Shown here piece after piece: positions 11,820 to 22,165 of a stretch of 64,000 nt of DNA. The translations under genes and the position numbers were made by a program. The notes beneath the pieces are model-generated. The model did not search any database, had not been told where the DNA came from, and saw nothing but the letters and a program-made list of their open reading frames with translations. This stretch comes from Photobacterium sp. GB-56 (GTDB lineage: Bacteria; Pseudomonadota; Gammaproteobacteria; Enterobacterales; Vibrionaceae): NCBI RefSeq assembly GCF_003026105.1, contig NZ_PYNW01000011.1, positions 62,001 through 126,000 on the forward strand, written 5' to 3'. Position 1 is the first letter of the stretch. Each line of letters starts with the position of its first letter.

Positions 11820-12767
11820 ATGAGAGAGTTATTGAATGCGAACAAAGTCGTCGACTTTATGCGTTGGTCAAAGTTTGCCTTTATCTTTTCATTGATAATG
11901 ATCATGGGATCGATTGCCACTATCTCGACCAAAGGTCTAAATTGGGGCTTAGATTTTACTGGCGGAACGCTGATCGAAGTTAGCTTCAAAGAGCCTGCTA
12001 ATTTACCCTTAATACGTGAATCATTAGAGAAAGCGGGTTTTGGTGATGCCGTTGTGCAAAACTTCGGTACTGCGCGTGATGTGATGGTGCGTTTGCAGCC
12101 TCGAGAAGGTGTTAAAGGCGAAGTACTTGGTAACCAAATCCTTGATGCACTAAAAGACGGTACTGCACAGTCGGTTGAAATGCGCCGTATTGAGTTTGTC
12201 GGTCCTAATGTTGGTGATGAACTAGCAGAAGCCGGCGGCATGGCTATTTTAATCGCTTTGTTGTGTATCTTACTTTACGTATCACTGCGTTTTGAGTGGC
12301 GTTTAGCGGCAGGTGCTGTGTTGTCGTTAGCACACGATATCATCATTACTGTTGGTATTTTCTCTGTGCTACAAGTAGAGGTTGATCTAACGATTGTTGC
12401 GGCATTACTAACAGTAGTTGGTTATTCACTTAACGATACTATTGTTGTATTTGACCGTATTCGTGAAAACTTCCGCAAAATGCGTAAAGGAAGTCCTGCT
12501 GAAATAATGAATTGTTCAATTTCGCAAACATTAAGCCGTACCTTAATTACATCCGGTACAACCTTGTTTGTTGTCATTGCGCTATTTGCTCAAGGCGGAT
12601 CAATGATCCATGGATTTGCATTAGCACTTCTGATTGGTATCACGATTGGTACTTATTCTTCTATTTACGTCGCGTCAGCATTAGCGCTTAAATTGGGTAT
12701 TACCCGTGAGCATTTAATGCCAACGCCAGTAGAAAAAGAAGGTGAAGAGCTTGATGCAATACCATAA
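11820..12767 (+). CDS. secF: Protein translocase subunit SecF
   Basis: Partner of SecD in the SecDF complex. It has 315 residues with the GLDFTGGTLIEV motif in the first periplasmic region, six predicted membrane helices and the SLNDTIVVFDRIREN motif. AAGGAG overlaps the secD stop codon. A strong terminator follows, so secF is the last gene of the queuosine/Sec run. Confidence 0.96.
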   Translation: MRELLNANKVVDFMRWSKFAFIFSLIMIMGSIATISTKGLNWGLDFTGGTLIEVSFKEPANLPLIRESLEKAGFGDAVVQNFGTARDVMVRLQPREGVKGEVLGNQILDALKDGTAQSVEMRRIEFVGPNVGDELAEAGGMAILIALLCILLYVSLRFEWRLAAGAVLSLAHDIIITVGIFSVLQVEVDLTIVAALLTVVGYSLNDTIVVFDRIRENFRKMRKGSPAEIMNCSISQTLSRTLITSGTTLFVVIALFAQGGSMIHGFALALLIGITIGTYSSIYVASALALKLGITREHLMPTPVEKEGEELDAIP

Positions 12768-12792
12768 TCAGTTGGTATAAGTAATTAATGAG

Positions 12793-12818
12793 AAAGGACC
12801 GCTTGCGGTCCTTTTTTT
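12793..12818 (+). terminator. Intrinsic terminator after secF
   Basis: AAAGGACCGC pairs with GCGGTCCTTT around a minimal loop and runs into seven T. It lies 25 bases after the secF stop codon. Confidence 0.85.
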
Positions 12819-12975
12819 ATATTTTTATTCTAGCTGCTTAGGATAGACAGTTTTAGAAAGTTGATGCAGTGATAATGTCTTTTTCATGTCTACTTGGTAT
12901 ATAGTGCTTTACAGTGATTGCAATGCACGCTGTTTAATTATGACATTATTTAATTATCATATTGTTATAAAACAA

Positions 12976-13008
12976 AACGCCCTGCTGTATAACAGCAGGG
13001 CGTTTTTT
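12976..13008. terminator. Bidirectional terminator downstream of suhB
   Basis: ACGCCCTGCTGT (12977-12988) pairs perfectly over 12 bp with ACAGCAGGGCGT (12992-13003), with A-rich sequence on the left and TTTTTT on the right. It mainly serves the minus-strand suhB gene, which ends at 13032. Confidence 0.85.
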
Positions 13009-13031
13009 AATCTTACTGGATAATCAGTGGA

Positions 13032-13832
13032 TTATTTTGCTAATGCGTCACTACCGAATTCACGGATTTTTGCAAGCATTGGCTTAACTACACGTGCATT
13101 ACCAGCAACAATGTTGCCAGATGTTAGGTAGTTAGTGTTACCAGTAAAGTCAGCACAGATAGCACCAGATTCGCGAGCGATTAGTTCGCCTGCAGCAAGT
13201 TCCCAAGGCTTTTGACCTAGCTTGAATACACCGTCAACACGACCAGCCGCTAAGTAGCAAAGATCCAATGCTGTACAGCCTGATTGACGCATGTCATCAC
13301 AGTCTGCAAATAATGCATTTTGGATTTTTAGGTAGCTTTCTGCATGCTGTTTAGCGGCAAAAGGAAGACCTGTTGCTAAAACAGTTCCTGTTAGATCACG
13401 AGGTTGTGATGAACGGACACGCTGGCTGTTAAGCTGAGCGCCTGCACCGCGAGTCGCAGTGAATAATTCGTTACGTACAGGATCGTAAACAGCAGCAACT
13501 TCAGTGCGACCACGCATACGTAGTGCAACTGATACTGCAAAGTGAGGGTAACCGCGAACGAAGTTCATGGTGCCATCCACTGGGTCGATAATCCATTGAC
13601 ACTCTTTGTCACGTCCTTCTTTGTTACCAGACTCAGCTGCAATGATGCAGTGATCAGGGTAAGCCTTAAGGATTGTTTCGATGATGATAGCTTCAGCTTC
13701 ATGATCGATATTGGTAACAACATCATTACCTTTATTAGCAACCTCAATCGATTGAGGCTTTTCTAGAGATTTAATGACATGGTCACCAGCCTTTCGCACA
13801 GCGCGAATGGCAATATTAAGCATCGGATGCAT
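13032..13832 (-). CDS. suhB: Inositol-1-monophosphatase / Nus factor SuhB
   Basis: A magnesium-dependent phosphatase of 266 residues. The metal site is visible as AESGN (66-70) and WIIDPVDGTMNF (80-91, with D83 and D86), and the second motif as KPWELAAGELIARESGA. In enteric bacteria SuhB also joins the rRNA antitermination complex. It is divergent from trmJ, the same arrangement as in E. coli. The start at 13832 gives the standard MHPMLNIAIRA N-terminus. Confidence 0.95.
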   Translation of the reverse strand: MHPMLNIAIRAVRKAGDHVIKSLEKPQSIEVANKGNDVVTNIDHEAEAIIIETILKAYPDHCIIAAESGNKEGRDKECQWIIDPVDGTMNFVRGYPHFAVSVALRMRGRTEVAAVYDPVRNELFTATRGAGAQLNSQRVRSSQPRDLTGTVLATGLPFAAKQHAESYLKIQNALFADCDDMRQSGCTALDLCYLAAGRVDGVFKLGQKPWELAAGELIARESGAICADFTGNTNYLTSGNIVAGNARVVKPMLAKIREFGSDALAK

Positions 13833-14117
13833 AGGATCTTCCCAACGGATGTTAAAGAACTAAAAAGCGGCGGCGAGTATAACAGAGCTAAAAAAAAAAG
13901 GAAGTGGTTATTTTTTCGACATTGTTCAGATTGTAGTGTGCGCTTTTGCGAGGTAATACGTATAAGTTACTAATAAATAGTGTTGATTATCGTTATCTGA
14001 TTATTGAATAGCAGCAATAGATAATTACTGCTATCAAAAACACATGTTTTCACCACTTTTATTATGGCTGTGCTAAAATCTGTCAGCTTTAGTTAATTGT
14101 TGGAATGTTGCTTCATC

Positions 14118-14858
14118 ATGTTAGATAAAATTCGCGTTGTTCTTGTTGGTACGTCACATCCAGGTAATATCGGTTCAGCTGCACGTGCAATGAAAGTTAT
14201 GGGATTGACGAATTTGGTATTAGTTGATCCTGCCTGTGAAATTGACGGCCACACTATTGCATTGGCGGCAGGTGCTGCTGATGTTGTCGAAAACGCAAAA
14301 ATTGTAAAAACATTAGATGAAGCGGTTGCAGATTGTGGTTTTGTTGTTGGGTCAAGTGCACGCTCTCGTACCCTTGAATGGCCACAATTAGATCCACGAG
14401 AGAATGGCATCAAAGTGGTTGCTGAATCTAATCAGCATCCAGTCGCTATTCTTTTTGGCCGTGAGCGAACAGGGTTAACTAATGAAGAATTACAAAAGTG
14501 TCATTGCCATGTCTATATTCCAGCAAATCCTGAATATAGCTCATTAAATTTAGCAATGGCTGTACAAACAGTAAGTTATGAAGTCCGTATGGCTTATTTG
14601 GATTCTCAAAAGTATACGGGTAAAACGGAAGTTGAAGAATATCCTCGCGCTCAAGAGCTTGAAATGTTTTATGAGCACCTCGAAAAAGTCACTCGTCAAA
14701 CCCGCTTCATAAATAAAAACCATCCAGGTGTAGTGATGGCTAAATTACGCCGTTTATTCACCCGTGCTCGCCCAGAGCAGCAAGAGTTGAATATTTTACG
14801 CGGTATTTTATCGTCAGTAGAAAAGACGATAGAAACACTAGAAAAGACTGAAAAATAA
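14118..14858 (+). CDS. trmJ: tRNA (cytidine/uridine-32-2'-O-)-methyltransferase TrmJ
   Basis: A SPOUT-class methyltransferase for position 32 of tRNA, 246 residues from the ATG at 14118. The N-terminus [20 protein letters not shown] aligns with the E. coli protein; the frame is open from a TTG at 14097, but that adds seven residues not found in the family. The knot motifs [14 protein letters not shown] and [11 protein letters not shown] are intact. It lies upstream of iscR, as in many gammaproteobacteria. Confidence 0.94.
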   Translation: MLDKIRVVLVGTSHPGNIGSAARAMKVMGLTNLVLVDPACEIDGHTIALAAGAADVVENAKIVKTLDEAVADCGFVVGSSARSRTLEWPQLDPRENGIKVVAESNQHPVAILFGRERTGLTNEELQKCHCHVYIPANPEYSSLNLAMAVQTVSYEVRMAYLDSQKYTGKTEVEEYPRAQELEMFYEHLEKVTRQTRFINKNHPGVVMAKLRRLFTRARPEQQELNILRGILSSVEKTIETLEKTEK

Positions 14859-14904
14859 CCACTTAAACTTAATGGTTTAATAACCAACTAAAACAGTCAG
14901 GTAA

Positions 14905-14929
14905 ATACTTGACCATTTTAGTTGGTTAT
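14905..14929 (+). promoter_or_regulatory. Type 1 IscR operator upstream of iscR
   Basis: The 25 bases from ATACTTGACC to TTGGTTAT match the type 1 IscR consensus (ATASYYGACTRWWWYAGTCRRSTAT, as I recall it) at all but about three positions. This is the site that holo-IscR uses to repress its own operon. The right half also pairs perfectly with an upstream copy at 14881-14893: TAACCAACTAAAA and TTTTAGTTGGTTA (14916-14928) form a 13-bp inverted repeat with a 22-base spacer. Confidence 0.8.
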
Positions 14930-14968
14930 GAGAAGCTTGCTTTAAATATTCAAGCAGGTAGCAGTGTT

Positions 14969-15484
14969 ATGAAGTTGACTTCAAAGGGAAGATACGCGGT
15001 AACAGCAATGTTAGATGTTGCATTACACTCGCATAATGGACCGGTTCCATTGGCGGATATTTCAGAGCGCCAAGGAATATCGCTGTCTTACTTAGAACAA
15101 TTATTTTCGCGTCTTCGCAAAGCAGGGTTAGTAACCAGTGTACGTGGTCCTGGCGGTGGTTACCGTTTAGGCGAAGAAGCATCTGATATTGCTGTCGGTA
15201 TGGTTATCGCTGCAGTTGATGAATCAGTTGATGCAACCAAATGTCATGGAAAAGGGGACTGCCAAGGTGGTGCTCGTTGTTTAACTCATACGTTATGGCA
15301 TGACCTAAGCGATCGCATTAGCGGCTTTTTAAATAACATCACTCTTGGTGAGTTGATGAAAGATAATGATGTACAAAGCATTTCTGATCGTCAGGATGAA
15401 ATCCTACAAGGAAATAGCAAAGCATCTTTTGGACATAAAAAATCACACGACAGCGCCACAATAGGTGTCGATGTCCGCTCCTAG
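14969..15484 (+). CDS. iscR: Fe-S cluster-sensing regulator IscR
   Basis: An Rrf2-family regulator of 171 residues that carries a [2Fe-2S] cluster when iron-sulfur supply is adequate and then represses the isc operon. The winged helix opens with [19 protein letters not shown]; cluster ligands C92, C98 and C104 sit at exactly the E. coli positions in [13 protein letters not shown]. The frame is open from 14909 (across the operator), but the ATG at 14969 gives the family start. iscS starts 31 bases after the stop codon. Confidence 0.96.
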   Translation: MKLTSKGRYAVTAMLDVALHSHNGPVPLADISERQGISLSYLEQLFSRLRKAGLVTSVRGPGGGYRLGEEASDIAVGMVIAAVDESVDATKCHGKGDCQGGARCLTHTLWHDLSDRISGFLNNITLGELMKDNDVQSISDRQDEILQGNSKASFGHKKSHDSATIGVDVRS

Positions 15485-15515
15485 AGACCAGACGTTCGTG
15501 TTTTCGGAGAAGAAA

Positions 15516-16730
15516 ATGAAACTGCCAATATATTTTGATTATTCCGCTACTTGCCCTGTAGATCCTCGCGTTGCCGAGAAAATGATGCAGTGCCTAACTA
15601 TGGAAGGTAACTTCGGTAACCCAGCATCACGCTCTCACCGTTATGGTTGGCAGGCAGAAGAAGCAGTAGATACTGCTCGTGAACATATCGCTGATTTAGT
15701 AAATGCAGATCCTCGTGAGATCGTATTTACCTCTGGTGCAACGGAATCTGATAACTTAGCGATTAAAGGTGCGGCACACTTTTATAACAAAAAAGGTAAG
15801 CACATTATTACCTGTAAAACTGAACATAAAGCGGTTCTTGACCCATGTCGTCAGCTAGAGCGTGAAGGTTTTGAGGTAACGTACCTTGAGCCTGAATCTA
15901 ACGGTTTGATTGATTTAGCTAAGCTACGCGATGCTATGCGTGAAGACACAGTTCTAGTTTCAATCATGCACGTGAACAATGAAATTGGTGTGGTTCAAGA
16001 TATTGCAGCAATCGGTGAACTTTGCCGTGAAAACAAAACAGTTTTTCATGTCGATGCAGCACAGTCAGCAGGTAAATTACCGATTGATGTACAAGCAATG
16101 AAAGTTGATTTAATCTCTTTCTCAGCGCATAAAATTTATGGCCCTAAAGGTATTGGCGCACTATATGTTCGTCGTAAGCCTCGTATTCGCCTAGAAGCGC
16201 AAATGCATGGTGGTGGTCATGAGCGCGGCTTCCGTTCTGGTACATTACCAACGCATCAAATCGTAGGTATGGGTGAAGCATTCCGTATCGCGAAAGAGGA
16301 AATGGATCAAGATTATCAACACGCTGTTAAATTACGCGATCGTTTGTTAATGCGTTTAGAAGGCATTGAAGAAATGTCTATTAACGGTGACTTAGAGCAA
16401 CGCGTACCCCAAAACTTAAACATTAGCTTTGCTTTTGTGGAAGGCGAATCACTGTTAATGGCATTAAAAGATCTTGCTGTATCATCAGGTTCAGCGTGTA
16501 CCTCTGCAAGTTTAGAACCTTCTTATGTACTTCGTGCATTAGGTCTTAATGATGAACTAGCACATAGCTCTATTCGTTTCTCATTTGGTCGTTTTACGAC
16601 GGAAGAAGAAATTGATTATGCAGCAGCCCAAATTAAAGGTGCCGTAGATAAACTACGCGAAATGTCGCCACTTTGGGATATGCATAAAGAAGGTATTGAT
16701 TTAAACACAGTTGAGTGGGCGCACCACTAA
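15516..16730 (+). CDS. iscS: Cysteine desulfurase IscS
   Basis: A PLP enzyme that takes sulfur from cysteine for Fe-S clusters, tRNA thiolation and other pathways. From the ATG at 15516 it has 404 residues, the PLP lysine is K206 ([10 protein letters not shown]) and the persulfide cysteine is C328 ([10 protein letters not shown]), both at the E. coli positions. GGAGA lies just upstream. A longer open frame from 15465 overlaps iscR and has no family support. Confidence 0.97.
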   Translation: MKLPIYFDYSATCPVDPRVAEKMMQCLTMEGNFGNPASRSHRYGWQAEEAVDTAREHIADLVNADPREIVFTSGATESDNLAIKGAAHFYNKKGKHIITCKTEHKAVLDPCRQLEREGFEVTYLEPESNGLIDLAKLRDAMREDTVLVSIMHVNNEIGVVQDIAAIGELCRENKTVFHVDAAQSAGKLPIDVQAMKVDLISFSAHKIYGPKGIGALYVRRKPRIRLEAQMHGGGHERGFRSGTLPTHQIVGMGEAFRIAKEEMDQDYQHAVKLRDRLLMRLEGIEEMSINGDLEQRVPQNLNISFAFVEGESLLMALKDLAVSSGSACTSASLEPSYVLRALGLNDELAHSSIRFSFGRFTTEEEIDYAAAQIKGAVDKLREMSPLWDMHKEGIDLNTVEWAHH

Positions 16731-16763
16731 TCTGCGGCTAGACTGTTTTCGAGGAAATTTATC

Positions 16764-17150
16764 ATGGCATATAGTGAAAAAGTCATCGATCATTATGAAA
16801 ATCCGCGTAACGTGGGTTCATTTGACAAAGATGATCAAAATGTAGGTAGCGGCATGGTGGGTGCACCAGCATGTGGCGATGTAATGAAACTTCAGATCAA
16901 AGTAACTGAAGAAGGCATTATCGAAGATGCAAAATTCAAAACCTACGGTTGTGGTTCTGCAATTGCTTCTAGCTCACTAATCACTGAGTGGGTTAAAGGC
17001 AAAACATTAGATGAAGCCGCATCAATCAAGAACTCTGCAATTGCTGAAGAACTTGAGTTACCGCCGGTTAAAGTTCACTGTTCAATTCTTGCAGAAGATG
17101 CAATTAAAGCGGCAGTTAGCGATTATAAAAAGAAACACGAGCAAAAATAA
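16764..17150 (+). CDS. iscU: Fe-S cluster scaffold protein IscU
   Basis: The scaffold on which clusters are built before transfer. It has 128 residues with ligands C37, C63 and C106 and the aspartate D39. The HscA-recognition motif LPPVK occupies residues 99-103. GAGGAAA precedes the ATG. It lies between iscS and iscA in the standard isc order. Confidence 0.97.
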   Translation: MAYSEKVIDHYENPRNVGSFDKDDQNVGSGMVGAPACGDVMKLQIKVTEEGIIEDAKFKTYGCGSAIASSSLITEWVKGKTLDEAASIKNSAIAEELELPPVKVHCSILAEDAIKAAVSDYKKKHEQK

Positions 17151-17168
17151 CTTTCTGAGGTTTGTTGT

Positions 17169-17492
17169 ATGGCCATTACTATCACTGAAGCGGCAGCAAG
17201 TCGCGTATCGACTTTTTTAGCCAATCGTGGCAAAGGCCTTGGTTTACGACTAGGTGTTCGCACTTCAGGATGTTCTGGAATGGCTTATATCCTTGAGTTT
17301 GTAGATGAACTCGATGAAGGGGATCAGGTCTTCGATGAAAAAGGCGTTAAAATTATCGTTGATGCAAAAAGTTTAGTTTACCTTGATGGAACTGAACTAG
17401 ATTTTGCCAAAGAAGGCCTAAATGAAGGTTTTCAGTTTAACAACCCTAACGTGTCTAGCGAATGTGGTTGTGGCGAAAGCTTCAACGTATAA
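17169..17492 (+). CDS. iscA: A-type iron-sulfur carrier IscA
   Basis: An A-type carrier that passes clusters to apoproteins, 107 residues. The three conserved cysteines are C35 (TSGCSGMAY) and C99/C101 (ECGCGESF), at the family positions. It starts 18 bases after iscU and is followed by a hairpin before hscB. Confidence 0.96.
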   Translation: MAITITEAAASRVSTFLANRGKGLGLRLGVRTSGCSGMAYILEFVDELDEGDQVFDEKGVKIIVDAKSLVYLDGTELDFAKEGLNEGFQFNNPNVSSECGCGESFNV

Positions 17493-17513
17493 ACGTTTTT
17501 AGTGTTTCAGTTG

Positions 17514-17565
17514 AACCTGACTGCTAATCGTCTTTGGCGAGTTAGTCGTCAGGTTTAATTTTTAT
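17514..17565 (+). terminator. Hairpin with U-rich tail between iscA and hscB
   Basis: AACCTGAC (17514-17521) pairs with GTCAGGTT (17548-17555), and an inner CTAATCG pairs with CGA(G)TTAG. The stem is followed by TTAATTTTTATT. It looks like a leaky terminator or an RNA-processing and stability element inside the operon, and would lower hscBA-fdx relative to iscSUA. Confidence 0.55.
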
Positions 17566-17578
17566 TAATGGTCATAAT

Positions 17579-18094
17579 ATGAATCATTTCGAATTATTCG
17601 GGTTACCTTTTCAGTTTGAATTGGATAACAGCCTTCTTGCCAGTCAGTTTCGAGAATTACAGCGTCGCTTTCATCCTGATAATTATGCGACAGCGTCCGA
17701 ACGTGATCGTTTGTTGTCAGTTCAAAAAGCTGCACAAATTAACGATGCATTTCAAACCTTAAAAAATCCGGTATCACGTGCCGAATACATGTTGGCTGAG
17801 CGTGATGAAGATATTCGTGGTGAACAAAAAACCTTGCAAGATATGGCTTTTTTAATGCAGCAAATGGAACTGCGCGAAGCATTAGAAGCGATTCCTGATT
17901 CATCCGATCCTGAAAGTGCGTTATTTGATTTTGAGCAGCAAGCTTCTGCGATGTATAAAGAACAATTGGCGCAACTTGCTGAGTTATTGAATAATGAACA
18001 ATGGCTCGAAGCGGCTGATGGCGTACGAAAATTAAAGTTTATTGTAAAATTGCGTGATGAAGTTGAGCGCCTTGAAGAGTCGCTATTCGATTAA
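17579..18094 (+). CDS. hscB: Fe-S assembly co-chaperone HscB
   Basis: A J-domain protein of 171 residues that recruits IscU to HscA. The HPD motif lies at H32-D34 (RRFHPDNYA) and the C-terminal three-helix IscU-binding region is intact. No strong Shine-Dalgarno sequence is seen before the ATG, which fits lower expression than iscU. hscA follows 33 bases after the stop. Confidence 0.96.
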   Translation: MNHFELFGLPFQFELDNSLLASQFRELQRRFHPDNYATASERDRLLSVQKAAQINDAFQTLKNPVSRAEYMLAERDEDIRGEQKTLQDMAFLMQQMELREALEAIPDSSDPESALFDFEQQASAMYKEQLAQLAELLNNEQWLEAADGVRKLKFIVKLRDEVERLEESLFD

Positions 18095-18127
18095 TCATCC
18101 ACATGCGTTATTTAGATAGGAATGACA

Positions 18128-19981
18128 ATGGCACTGTTACAGATTGCTGAACCGGGTCAAAGTGCTGCACCGCATCAACACAAGTTGGCGGTGGGTATAG
18201 ATCTAGGTACAACTAATTCACTTGTTGCTGCAGTACGCAGTGGCGTTGCAGAAACATTAAATGATGCAGAGGGGCGTGCGATTTTACCTTCTGTTGTTCA
18301 TTTCGGTGACAATGAAGTCCTAACCGGTGATGCAGCCCGCGCTTTCGCTCAACAAGATCCAACCAATACTATTTTATCAGTTAAACGTCTAATGGGACGT
18401 TCACTGGCTGATATTGAGCAACGTTACCCGCAACTACCATACCAATTTGAAGCATCGGATAATGGATTACCTCAGCTTATTACGCGTAGTGGCAATGTAA
18501 ACCCTGTTCAGGTATCTGCTGAAATTCTTAAATCATTAAGTCAACGTGCGGTTGATACGCTGGGTGGTGATCTTGAAGGTGTGGTGATTACGGTCCCTGC
18601 TTATTTTGATGATGCGCAACGTGCAGGTACAAAAGATGCAGCGAAATTAGCTAACCTTAATGTGCTTCGTTTACTTAATGAACCAACAGCTGCCGCGATT
18701 GCCTATGGCTTAGATTCAGGTCAAGAAGGTGTGATTGCTGTCTACGATTTAGGTGGTGGTACGTTTGATATTTCTATTTTACGTCTTTCTAAAGGTGTAT
18801 TTGAGGTATTAGCGACGGGCGGTGATTCGGCATTAGGTGGTGATGACTTTGATCACTTGTTAGCAACGTGGATCTTAGAACAAGCGGGTTATACTGAGGT
18901 ACTTACAGCGCAGCAACGTCGTGCGCTACAAGACACGGCACAAGCGGCAAAAGTGGCGTTGACTGATGCTGATAGCGTTGATCTTGATGTCTTAGGTTGG
19001 CAAGGTCAGATTAGCCGTGAGCAGTTCGATGCACTTATTCAACCATTAGTGAAAAAAACACTGATGGCGTGTCGCCGTGCATTAAAAGATGCTGATATAA
19101 CCACTGATGAAGTCATTGAAACAGTGATGGTTGGTGGTTCAACACGCGTACCATTGGTTCGGGATATGGTCGGCGACTACTTCGGTAAAACACCGTTAAC
19201 CTCTATCGATCCTGATGAAGTTGTTGCGATTGGTGCTGCTATTCAAGCTGACATTTTGGTGGGCAATAAGCCTGATTCTGACATGTTATTGCTTGATGTG
19301 ATCCCACTGTCGCTAGGTATTGAAACGATGGGAGGCATGATTGAGAAAATTATTCCTCGTAATACGACGATTCCTGTTGCTCGTGCACAAGAGTTTACCA
19401 CGTTTAAAGATGGTCAAACGGCAATGTCCGTTCACGTTGTACAAGGTGAGCGTGAAATGGTCAGTGATTGTCGTTCACTAGCACGATTTACCCTACGTGG
19501 TATTCCTGCGATGGCTGCGGGTGCTGCTCATATTCGTGTCACTTACCAAGTTGATGCTGATGGTTTATTGTCAGTAACAGCAATGGAAAAGAGTAGTGGC
19601 GTACAGTCTTCTATCCAAGTTAAACCATCGTATGGCTTATCTGAAGATGAAATTGCGACTATGCTTCGTGATTCAATGACCTATGCACAAGATGATAAAG
19701 ATGCACGTGCATTGGCAGAACAGCAAGTGGAAGCAGATCGTGTTTTAGAAGGGTTAATCGCAGCACTTGCCGCTGATGGTGATACCTTATTGAGCACACA
19801 AGAGCGTGCCGAATTAGAAACAGTAATGATGGAACTAGTTCAATTGCGTCAGGGATCAGATTCTCGCGCTATTGAAGCTGGAATTAAGAAAACAGATAAA
19901 GCGAGCCAAGAATTTGCTTCTCGTCGAATGGATAAGTCTATTCGTCAAGCATTGGCTGGCCAATCTATTGATGAGGTTTAA
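18128..19981 (+). CDS. hscA: Fe-S assembly Hsp70 chaperone HscA
   Basis: A specialised Hsp70 that drives cluster release from IscU. It has 617 residues from the ATG at 18128, chosen over the ATG at 18122 because AGGA (18118-18121) is correctly spaced and [17 protein letters not shown] is the family start. Nucleotide-binding motifs [24 protein letters not shown] and [12 protein letters not shown] are all present, followed by the substrate-binding domain. fdx begins two bases after its stop codon. Confidence 0.97.
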   Translation: MALLQIAEPGQSAAPHQHKLAVGIDLGTTNSLVAAVRSGVAETLNDAEGRAILPSVVHFGDNEVLTGDAARAFAQQDPTNTILSVKRLMGRSLADIEQRYPQLPYQFEASDNGLPQLITRSGNVNPVQVSAEILKSLSQRAVDTLGGDLEGVVITVPAYFDDAQRAGTKDAAKLANLNVLRLLNEPTAAAIAYGLDSGQEGVIAVYDLGGGTFDISILRLSKGVFEVLATGGDSALGGDDFDHLLATWILEQAGYTEVLTAQQRRALQDTAQAAKVALTDADSVDLDVLGWQGQISREQFDALIQPLVKKTLMACRRALKDADITTDEVIETVMVGGSTRVPLVRDMVGDYFGKTPLTSIDPDEVVAIGAAIQADILVGNKPDSDMLLLDVIPLSLGIETMGGMIEKIIPRNTTIPVARAQEFTTFKDGQTAMSVHVVQGEREMVSDCRSLARFTLRGIPAMAAGAAHIRVTYQVDADGLLSVTAMEKSSGVQSSIQVKPSYGLSEDEIATMLRDSMTYAQDDKDARALAEQQVEADRVLEGLIAALAADGDTLLSTQERAELETVMMELVQLRQGSDSRAIEAGIKKTDKASQEFASRRMDKSIRQALAGQSIDEV

Positions 19982-19983
19982 GC

Positions 19984-20325
19984 ATGCCTAAGATTGTTGT
20001 ACTTCCCCACGAAGAGCTATGCCCTGAAGGTGCAGTATTAGAAGCAGAGTCAGGTGAGACAGTGCTTGATGTTGCACTACGTAATGGTATTGGAATTGAA
20101 CATGCGTGTGAAAAGTCTTGTGCATGTACTACGTGTCACGTTGTGATTCGTGAAGGTTTTGATTCATTAAATGAAAGTGATGAACTAGAAGATGACATGC
20201 TTGATAAAGCATGGGGGCTAGAGCCTGAATCACGTCTAGGTTGTCAGGCTCGAGTCGCTGATGAAGATTTAGTGGTTGAAATTCCACGCTATACGCTAAA
20301 TCTTGCCTCTGAGGCTGCGCACTAA
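19984..20325 (+). CDS. fdx: ISC system [2Fe-2S] ferredoxin
   Basis: An adrenodoxin-type ferredoxin of 113 residues that supplies electrons for cluster assembly. Ligands C42, C48, C51 and C87 are visible (CEKSCACTTC and RLGCQAR), with the extra C46 typical of this ferredoxin. GAGG lies inside the end of hscA, so the two are translationally coupled. A terminator follows. Confidence 0.96.
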   Translation: MPKIVVLPHEELCPEGAVLEAESGETVLDVALRNGIGIEHACEKSCACTTCHVVIREGFDSLNESDELEDDMLDKAWGLEPESRLGCQARVADEDLVVEIPRYTLNLASEAAH

Positions 20326-20330
20326 TTATA

Positions 20331-20361
20331 AAAAAGGTTACCATTAGGTAGCCTTTTTTTT
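20331..20361 (+). terminator. Terminator between fdx and iscX
   Basis: AAGGTTACC, loop ATTA, GGTAGCCTT (one G-U pair), then eight T. It lies five bases after the fdx stop codon and ahead of iscX, so iscX is probably transcribed at a lower level or from its own promoter. Confidence 0.75.
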
Positions 20362-20412
20362 CATCTCAGCGTTGTTATTATTATATCTGTCAATATATAA
20401 GAGGGTATTTCG

Positions 20413-20616
20413 ATGAGCTTGAAATGGATTGATTCGCTCGATATTGCTATTGAGCTTTGTGAACAGCACCCTGATGTTGATCCCAAAACAATTCGCTTTA
20501 CTGATCTTAGTGAATGGGTGCAAGCATTGGATGATTTTGATGATGATCCTAACCACTGCAGTGAAAGAGTGTTAGAAGCCATTCAAATGTGTTGGATTGA
20601 AGAAGCAGACGAATAA
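20413..20616 (+). CDS. iscX: Fe-S assembly accessory protein IscX
   Basis: A small acidic protein of 67 residues (YfhJ family), with MSLKWIDSLDIAIELCEQHP at the start and WCxDD-like acidic patches later (ALDDFDDDPNH). IscX binds IscS and iron and modulates cluster formation. GAGGG precedes the ATG. It is the last isc gene and has terminators on both sides. Confidence 0.93.
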   Translation: MSLKWIDSLDIAIELCEQHPDVDPKTIRFTDLSEWVQALDDFDDDPNHCSERVLEAIQMCWIEEADE

Positions 20617-20632
20617 ACGGTTGTAATAGAGT

Positions 20633-20679
20633 AAGCATCTAATTGATTGTCGAAACAATTGAATTAGGTGCTTTTTTTG
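20633..20679 (+). terminator. Terminator after iscX
   Basis: AAGCATCTAATTGATTGT pairs, with one bulge and one G-U pair, with ACAATTGAATTAGGTGCTT around a CGAA tetraloop. Seven T follow directly. It ends the isc operon. Confidence 0.8.
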
Positions 20680-20803
20680 TTTTTATTCGTAGATAAATAT
20701 TTTAAATCTAATTGCAATCAGCGGACTTTACCCCCATAACTATTTATCTATAACGCATGTATTTGTTTAACACTGCGCAGTTGCTACATTCAAGGAGTTT
20801 TTA

Positions 20804-22087
20804 ATGTCGACTATCATGGCTGTTTCTCTCACCCAACAAGCAGCGAATGCACAATGGGGTGCCAATGCCTTACTTAGCTTTAGTGCTGAAGGTGCTGTTA
20901 TTCATTTAATGGAAAATGAGCAACTTGCTAATATCCAACGCGCAGCCCGTCGTTTAGATACCCAGGGTATCAAACAGGTAGAACTTTCAGGTGAAGGCTG
21001 GGATTTAGATCGAACGTGGGCATTTATCCAAGGACATCGTACATCTAAGCCTGGTAACAGTGTGGTTTGGTCGGCGTTAAATGAGACAGATGAAGCGGAA
21101 TTACAAGCACGAATCAAAGCGACTGAGTGGGTACGTGAAATTATTAACCAGCCAGCAGATGTAGTGCGCCCGTCACAGTTAGCGACACGTGCTGGTGAAT
21201 TTATTAAATCGTTAGCACCAGAACATGTAACTTATAAGATCATCAAAGGCAATGATTTATTGGATGAAGGTTGGAACGGTATCCATGCTGTAGGTCGTGG
21301 CTCTGAGCATCGTCCAGCCATGCTTCGCCTAGATTATAATCCAACAGGTGATGCTAATGCGCCAGTGTTTGCATGTTTAGTTGGTAAAGGGATCACATTT
21401 GATTCCGGTGGCTACAGTATAAAACCCTCAGCGGGTATGACGGCGATGAAAGCCGATATGGGTGGGGCAGCATTAGCGACCGGTGGTTTAGCATTAGCGA
21501 TGGCACGAGGTTTAAACAAGCGTATTAAGCTGGTGCTATGTTGTGCTGAAAATATGATCTCAGGTCGTGCATTAAAACTTGGCGATATCATTAAATATAA
21601 AAACGGTACGACAGTCGAGATTTTAAACACGGATGCCGAAGGACGTTTAGTCTTGGCTGATGGTTTAATTTACGCGAACAGTCAAAACCCTGAATTAGTG
21701 ATTGATTGTGCAACATTAACAGGTGCAGCCAAAATGGCGCTTGGTAATGATTACCATGCGTTACTAAGCTTTGATGCGGAATTGTCTCATACTGCATTAA
21801 CAGCAGCGGCAGAAGAAAATGAAGGTATGTGGCCGTTACCACTTGCCGATCTTCACCGTAACATGTTGCCATCAAATTATGCCGATCTTGCCAATATCTC
21901 AAGTGGTGATTTTATGCCTGGGGCAAGTACTGCTGCAGCATTCCTTTCTTACTTCGTTGATGATTATAAAAAAGGCTGGATGCACATTGATGCCAGCGGT
22001 ACCTTCCGTAAAAGTGCTAATGATCAGTGGTCAGCTGGTGCAACAGGTATGGGTGTAAGAACACTTGCAAACATCCTAACTAAATAA
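20804..22087 (+). CDS. pepB: Peptidase B (M17 leucyl aminopeptidase family), copy 1
   Basis: A manganese- or zinc-dependent aminopeptidase of 427 residues. Metal and catalytic motifs of family M17 are intact: [12 protein letters not shown] (lysine and aspartate), KADMGGAA and [19 protein letters not shown] seven bases before the ATG fixes the start. The position after the isc operon matches pepB in E. coli. It is followed by its own terminator and then by a second, divergent copy of the same gene. Confidence 0.93.
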   Translation: MSTIMAVSLTQQAANAQWGANALLSFSAEGAVIHLMENEQLANIQRAARRLDTQGIKQVELSGEGWDLDRTWAFIQGHRTSKPGNSVVWSALNETDEAELQARIKATEWVREIINQPADVVRPSQLATRAGEFIKSLAPEHVTYKIIKGNDLLDEGWNGIHAVGRGSEHRPAMLRLDYNPTGDANAPVFACLVGKGITFDSGGYSIKPSAGMTAMKADMGGAALATGGLALAMARGLNKRIKLVLCCAENMISGRALKLGDIIKYKNGTTVEILNTDAEGRLVLADGLIYANSQNPELVIDCATLTGAAKMALGNDYHALLSFDAELSHTALTAAAEENEGMWPLPLADLHRNMLPSNYADLANISSGDFMPGASTAAAFLSYFVDDYKKGWMHIDASGTFRKSANDQWSAGATGMGVRTLANILTK

Positions 22088-22103
22088 GTTCCGTTTCAAA
22101 ATT

Positions 22104-22133
22104 AAAAGCCTTCTTACGATAAGAAGGCTTTTT
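22104..22133 (+). terminator. Terminator between the two peptidase B genes
   Basis: AAAAGCCTTCTTA, loop CGA, TAAGAAGGCTTTT: a perfect 13-bp stem with a short T tract, 16 bases after the first pepB stop codon. Confidence 0.8.
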
Positions 22134-22165
22134 GCATTATCTGAATAAGAAAGGAAGACTTCATT

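Noticed and set aside
11804..12241. 145-codon open frame on the minus strand inside secF
   Set aside because: It lies wholly opposite a well-supported SecF frame, is Ser/Pro/Thr-rich as expected from antisense of membrane-protein codons, and has no family resemblance.
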